Origin: an uncultured Collinsella sp. | Lineage (GTDB): Bacteria > Actinomycetota > Coriobacteriia > Coriobacteriales > Coriobacteriaceae | Assembly: GCA_900541015.1 (NCBI GenBank) | Contig: UQIB01000007.1 | Coordinates: 14,359 to 78,358, forward strand | Reading direction: 5' to 3' | Length of the DNA: 64,000 nt | Shown: piece by piece, positions 55,714 through 64,000 of the stretch | Layout of the letters: the number at the start of each line of letters is the position of its first letter | Position numbering within the stretch: the first letter of the stretch is position 1 | The notes under the pieces: model-generated | What the model saw: only the letters and a program-made list of their open reading frames with translations | What the model was told of the DNA's origin: nothing | Databases searched by the model: none | Position numbers and translations under genes: made by a program

Positions 55714-57279
55714 ATGACACCTGCGCGCTTTGAAATCGGACAAAAGCACAAGCAGGAGAGCGAGGCGGGTTCCAAGGCTAGTTGGAACACGCCTCGTTCC
55801 GATTCACGGCCAACGATGAGCTATCCCTCGCGCATGGCACTTGCTTTTGCTCTGACATCGCTCATGACGGTATTGGTGCTGGTGGGCGTTGTCTCTGTTG
55901 TGTGGGGCACGGTCTTTTCGGATTACACACGCTCCAATATCGTCGAAATCGCAAATTCCGCTGCCGAGAAGTTGGCAACCTCATATGAGGAAAACGGCTC
56001 TTGGACCGCGGGAGAACTGCGCACGGTCGCAACGTCGAGTTTGGTTTCCGACGATCTGGGTATGCAGGTCGTCAATAAAAAGGGCGTGATCGTTTATGAC
56101 GATTCCTGGCCCTCGGCAAGCGCCACCGCCGATGTACGCGAAAACCAGGCTACGACCGACGACACGAGCGGCAAGAGGGCATCGCATAGCCCGGTCTCGT
56201 CTGCTCCAACCGACTCCGATAGCGTTGCTAACGTCGAGATTGTAACGTCTTCCGGCGAGCATGTCGGACAGGTAAAGCTGTGGGCCATCGGCTCCGACGC
56301 TCTGCTCACCAAGGCGGACTCTGCGTTTAGGGAGAAGACCTTTAACGCCATGGCCCTCGCCGCGGTTGTTGCAATCTGCATTTCGGTCGTTATCGGATCG
56401 CTCGTGTCGCGCATGCTCACCAAGCCGATTCATCGCATCACCAGTACCGCAAAGCAAATCCGTGACGGCGACCTGTCGGCTCGCACGGGACTGCGCGGTG
56501 ATGACGAGATCGATCAGCTGGGTGAGACCTTCGATGAGATGGCCACTTCGCTCGAGAAGGATATGAAACACGAGAAGCGCCTGACCTCAGACGTTGCACA
56601 CGAGCTTCGCACGCCGCTTATGGCCATGCTCGCAACGGTCGAGGCCATGCAGGATGGCGTGTATCCCACCGACGATGAGCATTTGGAAACCGTTGCTTCC
56701 GAGACGCGTCGCCTGGCTCGTCTGGTGCAGCAGATGCTCGACCTGTCGCGCATGGAAAACAGCACGGCTCCGCTCAACCTTGAGCCGGTGGACATGGTTC
56801 CTTTCGTGCGTTCCATCGTTAATGCCCAGGAGCGCCTGTTTGTCGACCGCGATCTGCGCCTGCGTTTTGCGGACGAGACCCAGGGTCACGACGATGTCGT
56901 CGAGGCCGATCCCGACATGATCACGCAATGTGTTATCAACCTCATGAGCAACGCCATGCGCTACACCCCCGAGGGCGGTTGGGTCGTGGTGTCGGTGCTC
57001 AGTGACCGCAGGCACGTCAGCATTGCCGTTTCTGATACCGGCATCGGTATTGCCAAGGACGATTTGTCGCGCATCTTCGGGCGGTTTTGGCGCGCCGATG
57101 CCAGCCGCGCCCGCGAAGCTGGCGGCCTGGGCGTTGGCCTCGCCGTGACTAAGCAGATCGTCGAGCGTCACCATGGCTACATATCCGTGGAGTCGGAGCT
57201 TGGAAAGGGTACGACTTTTACAATTCATCTGCCCCGCGAGCACACGGCAGACGCGGCATCTACTACAATGGAGCACTAG
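55714..57279 (+). CDS. Membrane sensor histidine kinase
   Basis: 521 aa. Two membrane helices (about 45-68 and 208-230) enclose a sensor domain of about 140 residues rich in Ser/Asp. HAMP domain (RMLTKPIHRITSTAKQI) follows, then the H-box with His296 (DVAHELRTPLMAM), N-box (INLMSNAMRYTPEGG), DTGIGIAKDDLSRIFGRF and GGLGVGLAV. Partner of the response regulator just upstream. Resembles envelope-stress kinases of the BaeS/ArlS kind in layout only. Confidence 0.93.
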   Translation: MTPARFEIGQKHKQESEAGSKASWNTPRSDSRPTMSYPSRMALAFALTSLMTVLVLVGVVSVVWGTVFSDYTRSNIVEIANSAAEKLATSYEENGSWTAGELRTVATSSLVSDDLGMQVVNKKGVIVYDDSWPSASATADVRENQATTDDTSGKRASHSPVSSAPTDSDSVANVEIVTSSGEHVGQVKLWAIGSDALLTKADSAFREKTFNAMALAAVVAICISVVIGSLVSRMLTKPIHRITSTAKQIRDGDLSARTGLRGDDEIDQLGETFDEMATSLEKDMKHEKRLTSDVAHELRTPLMAMLATVEAMQDGVYPTDDEHLETVASETRRLARLVQQMLDLSRMENSTAPLNLEPVDMVPFVRSIVNAQERLFVDRDLRLRFADETQGHDDVVEADPDMITQCVINLMSNAMRYTPEGGWVVVSVLSDRRHVSIAVSDTGIGIAKDDLSRIFGRFWRADASRAREAGGLGVGLAVTKQIVERHHGYISVESELGKGTTFTIHLPREHTADAASTTMEH

Positions 57280-57337
57280 CTTTTCGCTATTCGGTGAAGG
57301 AGGGGCCGCGTCCCTGCCGCTCCGAGTTTGCGAAAAC

Positions 57338-57357
57338 ATGCGGGAAAGAACCCGCAT
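57338..57357 (+). terminator. Short hairpin between the kinase gene and purC
   Basis: 7-bp stem ATGCGGG/CCCGCAT, 6-nt loop, then TTCTGTC. Weak terminator or attenuator in front of purC. Confidence 0.45.
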
Positions 57358-57388
57358 TTCTGTCGTATTTAGGTAAGGAGTGACTCAC

Positions 57389-58276
57389 GTGACAACGATG
57401 GAGCGTCGTCCGGATTCCCGTGGCAAGGTTCGTGATATTTACGATGCCGGTGAAAACCTGCTGATGGTCGCCACCGACCGCATTTCTGCGTTCGACTTCA
57501 TTCTTCCCGACGAGATTCCGTTTAAGGGAGAGGTACTCAATCGCATCTCGGCATTCTGGTTCGATAAGTTTGCCGACATCGTCCCCAACCATCTCGTTTC
57601 CATCGACCCGGCGGATTTCCCCGAGGAGTTTGCTGAGTATCGTGACTACCTCGCTGGCCGCGCCATGCTGGTTAAGAAGGCCCAGACGATTCCTATCGAG
57701 TGCATCGTCCGCGGCTATCTGACCGGTTCGGGCAAGAAGACCTACGACGAGAACGGCACCGTCTGCGGCATCCAGCTGCCTGAGGGCCTGACCGAGGCTT
57801 CCAAGCTTCCTGAGCCGCTGTTCACGCCGTCCACGAAGGCCGAGATCGGTGACCACGACGAGAACATCTCGTTCGAGCGTTGCTGCGAGATCGTGGGCGA
57901 GGACATCGCCACGCAGATTCGTGACCTTTCCCTCAAGATCTACAAGGCTGCCGCCGAGTACGCCGCGACCCGTGGCATCATCATTGCCGACACCAAGTTC
58001 GAGTTTGGTGTTATTGATGGCAAGGTCACGCTGATCGACGAGTGCCTCACGCCCGACTCCAGCCGTTTCTGGCCTGCTGCCAGCTACGAGGAGGGCAAGA
58101 TCCAGCCTAGCTACGACAAGCAATTCGTCCGCAATTGGCTCAAGGCCAACTGGGATATGACGGGGGAGACCCCGCACCTGCCCGCCGAGGTCATCGATGG
58201 CACGTCCGAGCGCTATCGCGAGGCCTTCCAGATCATCACGGGCTCCCAGTTCACAAGCATGAAGGAGAACGCATAA
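57389..58276 (+). CDS. purC: SAICAR synthetase
   Basis: 295 aa. Joins aspartate to CAIR in purine synthesis. Motifs RGKVRDIYDAG, ATDRISAFDFILPDEIPFKGEVL in pieces, VRGYLTGSG, and IDECLTPDSSRFWP. GTG at 57389 has AAGGAG eight bases upstream and is preferred to the GTG three codons earlier. It is the longer, eukaryote-like PurC type by length. Followed directly by a membrane protein gene. Confidence 0.96.
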   Translation: MTTMERRPDSRGKVRDIYDAGENLLMVATDRISAFDFILPDEIPFKGEVLNRISAFWFDKFADIVPNHLVSIDPADFPEEFAEYRDYLAGRAMLVKKAQTIPIECIVRGYLTGSGKKTYDENGTVCGIQLPEGLTEASKLPEPLFTPSTKAEIGDHDENISFERCCEIVGEDIATQIRDLSLKIYKAAAEYAATRGIIIADTKFEFGVIDGKVTLIDECLTPDSSRFWPAASYEEGKIQPSYDKQFVRNWLKANWDMTGETPHLPAEVIDGTSERYREAFQIITGSQFTSMKENA

Positions 58277-58852
58277 GTGAGTACCCGTAGCGCCACGAAC
58301 AAGCGCACGCAATCCCACGAAGTTACCGGGGTTGCGCGCAAGTCTGCCGCATCTGCTAAGCCCGCCCGCCAAGCAGCGAGCTCCGTTCGCGTCGTGCCGG
58401 CTTCGTCTAAGGCACGCCGCAAAGAGCTCGAGAAGGGCGAGAACCTCGAGGGCCTCTCTAAAGAGGAGAAGCGCGCCCGTAAGGCTAAGCAGCGCGCCAA
58501 GGAGGACCGCATCTATACGGTGTCGAATATCCTCCTCAAGCAGGACGAGGACTACACCAAGCGCCGTCGCATCTGGTGGATTGTGCTCGCCATTGGCATG
58601 GTGCTCGTCGTGGCAATTTGGGCCTCGCTGTACTTCGCTCCCGCTGGCATGGTGTCCAGCCCTGTCCAGATGGTCGGCATTGTTTTGTCCTACGTCATCA
58701 TTTTGGGCGACTTTATCTATGACTTCGCTCGTATTCGTCCCTTGCGCAACATGTACCGCGCGCAGGCCGAGGGCATGTCCGAGAACAAGCTCAACGCTCT
58801 TATTGAGCGCGCGGCTGCCGAGGAGGACAAGAAGGACTCCAAGAAGAAGTAG
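58277..58852 (+). CDS. Basic membrane protein of unknown function
   Basis: 191 aa. The first 90 residues are very Lys/Arg/Ala-rich and probably disordered (KGENLEGLSKEEKRARKAKQ). Two membrane helices (about 100-122 and 128-150) follow, then a charged tail ending KKDSKKK. GTG start is the base after the purC stop, with GAAGGAG nine bases before, so it is co-transcribed with purC. No family recognised; the purine link is likely only positional. Confidence 0.75.
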   Translation: MSTRSATNKRTQSHEVTGVARKSAASAKPARQAASSVRVVPASSKARRKELEKGENLEGLSKEEKRARKAKQRAKEDRIYTVSNILLKQDEDYTKRRRIWWIVLAIGMVLVVAIWASLYFAPAGMVSSPVQMVGIVLSYVIILGDFIYDFARIRPLRNMYRAQAEGMSENKLNALIERAAAEEDKKDSKKK

Positions 58853-58882
58853 CGTTTGCATACATACTTATCGCTAAGATAT

Positions 58883-58914
58883 AAGGCGCGTCGTTTTTGC
58901 GGCGCGCCTTTTTA
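58883..58914 (+). terminator. Terminator after the purC operon
   Basis: Stem AAGGCGCG/CGCGCCTT followed by TTTT, 30 bases past the membrane protein gene. Confidence 0.88.
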
Positions 58915-58941
58915 CTGTTCTATAGATAGATGGAGTGGCAC

Positions 58942-60222
58942 ATGATTCGAGCTGCCCTGACGGTCGAAGAGGCTCTGGAGGGCATGAAGGCCCTGGAGCC
59001 CAAGATTAAAAACTACGCGCGTCTGGTCGTCCGCAAGGGCGTAAACGTCAAGCCCGGCCAGGAGGTCGTCGTTCAGTCTCCGGTCGAGTGCGCGCCGTTT
59101 GCGCGCGTGGTGGTCGCGGAGGCCTATGCTGCCGGCGCCGGCCACGTGACGGTCATTTGGGCCGATGATGCCGTGACGAGGCTCACGTACGAGCATGTCG
59201 AGAAAAGCTATTTTGAGCAGACGCCCGAGTGGAAGCGCATGCAGCTGGATTCCTTGGCCCAGGATGGTGCCTGCTTTGTCTTTATCGAGGGTGCGGATCC
59301 TGCGGCCCTCAAGGGCATCGATCCAGCCAAGCCGGCCGCGGCATCAAAGGCGAGGAATACGCAGTGCAAAGTTTTCCGCCGTGGACTGGATTACAACATC
59401 AATCCGTGGTGCATCGCCGGCGCTCCGGTCGTGGCTTGGGCGCACGAGGTGTTCCCAGGAGACGCCGATGAGGTTGCAATCTATAAGCTGTGGAATGCGA
59501 TTCTGCACACCGCGCGCGCCGATGGCCAGGACCCAGAGAGCGACTGGGAACTCCATGACGCCGCATTCGAAAAGAACCTGCGTTTCCTGAACGACAATCG
59601 TTTCGACTACCTGCATTACAACGCGGCAAATGGAACCGATCTGACGATTGGCATGACGAAAGGTCACGAGTGGGCCGGCGGCAAGGGCAAGACGCCCGAT
59701 GGGCACCCCTTCTTCCCCAACATTCCCACCGAGGAAGTCTTCACTTCGCCCGATCGCATGCGCGCCGACGGTATCGTGTACTCGGCCATGCCGCTCATCC
59801 ATCACGGCAATAAGGTCGAAGATTTTTGGATTAAGTTCGAGGGCGGCCGCGTGGTGGACTACGACGCCCGCGTGGGCAAGGCAACGCTCGCAAGTATCAT
59901 CGATACTGACGAGGGCGCTGCTCACCTGGGAGAGGTCGCGCTCATTTCCAAGAACACGCCGATCCGCGAAAGTGGTGTTCTGTTCTACGATACGCTCTAT
60001 GACGAGAATGCTAGCTGCCATCTCGCGCTAGGTGTCGGTTTCCCCGAATGCATCGAGGGTGGGTATGACATGTCCAAGGAGGAGCTCCTGGAGCATGGCG
60101 TTAACGTCTCGAGCACACACGTCGATTTTATGATCGGCACGGACGACATCGATATTACGGGCATTACGCCTGATGGACGTGAAGTTGTGATTTTCCAGAA
60201 CGGCCAATGGAGTTGGGAATAG
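58942..60222 (+). CDS. Aminopeptidase, M29 (thermophilic aminopeptidase) family
   Basis: 426 aa, normal for the family. Metal and active-site segments GHEWAGGKGKTPDG, FPNIPTEEVFTSPDRM, HLGEVALIS and the late HVDFMIGTDD are as in AmpS/PepS-type enzymes. Cytoplasmic metalloenzyme that trims N-terminal residues from peptides. The ATG at 58942 has GGAG six bases upstream and is preferred to the ATG four codons earlier. Single gene, with the tRNA-Lys promoter overlapping its end. Confidence 0.94.
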   Translation: MIRAALTVEEALEGMKALEPKIKNYARLVVRKGVNVKPGQEVVVQSPVECAPFARVVVAEAYAAGAGHVTVIWADDAVTRLTYEHVEKSYFEQTPEWKRMQLDSLAQDGACFVFIEGADPAALKGIDPAKPAAASKARNTQCKVFRRGLDYNINPWCIAGAPVVAWAHEVFPGDADEVAIYKLWNAILHTARADGQDPESDWELHDAAFEKNLRFLNDNRFDYLHYNAANGTDLTIGMTKGHEWAGGKGKTPDGHPFFPNIPTEEVFTSPDRMRADGIVYSAMPLIHHGNKVEDFWIKFEGGRVVDYDARVGKATLASIIDTDEGAAHLGEVALISKNTPIRESGVLFYDTLYDENASCHLALGVGFPECIEGGYDMSKEELLEHGVNVSSTHVDFMIGTDDIDITGITPDGREVVIFQNGQWSWE

Positions 60223-60241
60223 TCCCAGACCGTGGTACAAT
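60213..60241 (+). promoter_or_regulatory. Promoter of tRNA-Lys
   Basis: TTGGGA (60213-60218), 17-bp spacer, TACAAT (60236-60241), nine bases before the tRNA start. Overlaps the aminopeptidase 3' end. Confidence 0.75.
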
Positions 60242-60250
60242 GCCACCCGC

Positions 60251-60326
60251 GGGCCGTTAGCTCAGCTGGCAGAGCAGGGGACTTTTAATCCCAAGGTCCA
60301 GGGTTCGAACCCCTGACGGCCCACCA
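60251..60326 (+). tRNA. tRNA-Lys(TTT)
   Basis: Acceptor GGGCCGT/ACGGCCC, discriminator A, encoded CCA. Anticodon loop CTTTTAA gives TTT. 76 nt. Its 3' end is repeated 157 bases downstream. Confidence 0.97.
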
Positions 60327-60335
60327 TAGAAAAGA

Positions 60336-60366
60336 AAGCGATCGACTCCGGTTGGTCGCTTTTTTG
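60336..60366 (+). terminator. Terminator after tRNA-Lys
   Basis: Stem AAGCGATCGA/TTGGTCGCTT with wobble pairs, 6-nt loop, then TTTTTG. A near copy is at 60513-60546. Confidence 0.85.
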
Positions 60367-60571
60367 TTGCCACGACATGGGTTCAAACCCGTCGGGGCGC
60401 GGAGCTGAGTAAACGCGTGAGCGTTTGCCAGCGCAGCGCGCAAGGCGAGAAAGCGCCGCAGCGGCCGCCTGCGAAGCAGGCTGAACCCCTGACGGCCCAC
60501 CCAAAGATTGCCGAGACGGTCAACTTCGGTTGGCCGTCTTTTTTGTCGCCGTTTCATGGGTTCGAACCCGT
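60367..60571 (+). repeat. Hairpin-rich element repeating the tRNA-Lys 3' end and its terminator
   Basis: Begins with T-arm-like GGGTTCAAACCC (60380-60391), then hairpins AAACGC-GTGA-GCGTTT and GCCTGC-GAAG-CAGGC-like. Next is an exact 19-nt copy of the tRNA-Lys 3' end (60483-60501 equals 60307-60325), a second terminator with 11-bp stem, and a second T-arm-like sequence (60559-60571). Block 60307-60392 is thus duplicated as 60483-60571 around an 90-bp insert. Confidence 0.9.
60513..60546 (+). terminator. Second, duplicated terminator in the tRNA-Lys element
   Basis: AGACGGTCAAC-TTC-GGTTGGCCGTCT, then TTTTTG. Similar to the first tRNA-Lys terminator in loop (TCGGTTGG) and tail. Confidence 0.85.
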
Positions 60572-61099
60572 ATCTGTCTATATATAAGAACGCTTGGCGA
60601 ACAAAACCTGCCTTTTACCGATGGGAAACAAATGGCTGATGCCTTTGGAGTAAAGTAGCGCTCCAGAGATGACCGATGTCTCAATACTCATAAAACAGCT
60701 GGTCATCGCCAATATCAGAAGCCAATGCTTCAGTTTTAACCTCAGTGATGCGACTGAGGGACCTATTCATTTGTGAACAAAATATGGAGTGCGCGATTCC
60801 CGCCCACGGCGCCCCTCCGGTCTGGCAATATATCTCCTTGCCGCGCGGCCCGGTGGAACCGGGAACCAGCGCAGGCGTGCACCTTGAGAACCGGATACTG
60901 CGAGGATGGACACACCAGTTGTGTCGCATCCGGGCAGACATCGAACCATTTGAAATGGTCTAACTTGGATTTGTTTTTCGCAAGGCCGCCGAGAGGCGGC
61001 CCCGAGAAATTCCTTTTCCTATACTAAAACCATATGAATCGAACGGAACCGATCAGCGATGAACTGAGAGGACCGGACGGGCTCGAAGCCCAACATATT
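60572..61099 (+). promoter_or_regulatory. Leader and promoter region of the rRNA operon
   Basis: About 530 bases, no gene supported. Hairpin CCTCAG/CTGAGG near 60750-60769, GGCCGCC-GAGA-GGCGGCC near 60983-61000. ACCTTGAGAACCG (60881-60893) resembles TACCTTGAGAGCCG in the 16S-23S spacer (62727-62740). I cannot place the rRNA promoter with confidence. Confidence 0.5.
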
Positions 61100-63006
<1,907 letters not shown>

Positions 63007-64000
63007 CCGCAAGATACCACGGGCGCACGGCGGATGCCTTGGCACAGGGAGCCGATGAAGGACGCGGCAAGCTGCGATAATCCCCGGCGAGGAGCACACA
63101 TCCTTCGACCCGGGGGTCTCCGAATGGGCGAACCCATGCACAGCAGTGTGCATATCCCCGCCCCGAACACATAGGGGCGGGGAGGACAACCCGGGGAACT
63201 GAAACATCTAAGTACCCGGAGGAGAGGAAATCAATCTCGAGACTCCCCGAGTAGCGGCGAGCGAAAGGGGACCGATGGCCAAACCGTCGAGCGGGCATAC
63301 CCGGCAGGGGTTCCGCCGACGGGGTTGCAGGGCCGCGCATCCGGGGGCTGCCGCCCCCGGGCGCAGGTCCGGCTGGGGAGCGGAACGGCATGGGAGGGCC
63401 GGCCGCAGCGGGTGACAGCCCCGTACGCGAACCCAGACCGGACGGCGCGACGCGGTCCCTGAGTAGGGCCGGGCACGTGAAACCCGGTCCGAACCTGGGT
63501 GGACCACCATCCAAGCCTGAGTACTACCCTGTGACCGATAGCGCACCAGTACCGTGAGGGAAAGGTGAAAAGCACCCCGGGAGGGGAGTGAAACAGTACC
63601 TGAAACCGTGCGCCCACGAGCAGTCGGAGCAACTTTAAGTTGTGACGGCGTGCCTTTTGTAGAATGAGCCAGCGAGTCGCTGGCGCGGGGCGAGGTTAAC
63701 CGAAAGGGAGCCGGAGCGAAAGCGAGCCTTAACAGGGCGACTTGAGTCCCGCGCCGCGGACGCGAAGCCGGGTGAGCTATCCGTGGGCAGGCTGAAGCGG
63801 GGGTAAGACCCCGTGGAGGGCCGAACGCACGTCGGTTGAAAACGGCGGCGATGACCTGCGGATAGGGGTGAAAGGCCAATCAAACCCGGAGATATCTCGT
63901 TCTCCCCGAAATAGCTTTAGGGCTAGCGTCGCGCGTTCACCGCCGGAGGTAGAGCACCGGATGGACGAGGGGGCTTCGCCGCCTACCGAATCCAACCGAA
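63007..64000 (+). rRNA. rrl: 23S ribosomal RNA, 5' part (cut by window end)
   Basis: Starts near 63007 by alignment to E. coli (ACGGCGGATGCCTTGGCAC corresponds to positions 21 onward). Conserved blocks GAGTAGCGGCGAGCGAAAG, TGAGGGAAAGGTGAAAAGCA and CCGATAGCGCACCAGTACCG are present. About 990 of roughly 3000 nt are in the window. Confidence 0.97.

Noticed and set aside
60262..60557. Short open frames on the minus strand over the tRNA-Lys element
   Set aside because: They translate tRNA and palindrome sequence; the peptide GRQGF(E/S) and similar is a well-known false translation of tRNA.

Overview
The window reads as a chromosomal origin region from a Coriobacteriia member, most likely Collinsella (a gut actinobacterium). 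This is inferred from the 16S rRNA gene near the right end, the high-GC coding style (about 57-60 percent by eye), and the dnaA/dnaN/recF/gyrBA and rpmH-rnpA-yidDC-jag-rsmG-parAB gene order. No database search was possible.

Layout. Nearly all protein genes left of about 31.47 kb are on the minus strand. Right of it most are on the plus strand, so the GHKL gene/rpmH divergence at 31.47-31.81 kb is the likely replication origin. Left arm (1-12.8 kb): carA-carB (carB cut by the window edge), an ABC exporter with a one-TM partner, purD plus a NUDIX hydrolase, purA, dnaB, and the rpsF-ssb-rpsR-rplI operon. From 12.8 to 20.2 kb lie two tRNA-Ser genes, a DUF559 endonuclease gene framed by palindromes, a TRIC-type channel, an exported bactofilin-like membrane protein, typA, three small conserved genes and tRNA-Ile. 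From 20.4 to 30.1 kb is the replication block gyrA-gyrB, dciA-recF-dnaN, dnaA. It is followed by an unusual ATPase-linker-winged-helix gene next to the origin.

Right arm: rpmH, rnpA, yidD, yidC, jag, rsmG, three exact parS sites at 39-bp spacing, parA, parB and a small membrane protein. Then come rlmN (minus), ddl, an exonuclease-DinG helicase, two WYL regulators (minus), a very large M28-like membrane protein, an LPXTG thioester/Cna-B adhesin (minus), tRNA-Gly, purB, a TSCPD protein with a Tat lipoprotein, a two-component system, purC, an M29 aminopeptidase, tRNA-Lys, and the start of an rRNA operon (16S complete, 23S cut by the window end).

Points that stand out: (i) tRNA-Gly and tRNA-Lys are both followed by similarly built hairpin-rich elements that end in exact or near-exact copies of the host tRNA 3' end; (ii) a DUF559 nuclease gene sits between two related palindromes in opposite orientation; (iii) DnaA has Asn in place of the conserved Asp of its DNA-recognition helix, and the origin carries repeated non-canonical TTTTCAACA-type boxes; (iv) a GHKL ATPase fused through a Q/P/M-rich linker to a winged helix lies between dnaA and the origin; (v) an M28 peptidase fold is split by about 600 acidic residues and lacks expected active-site residues; (vi) long intergenic hairpins lie beside gyrA/tRNA-Ile and between the NUDIX and ABC genes.
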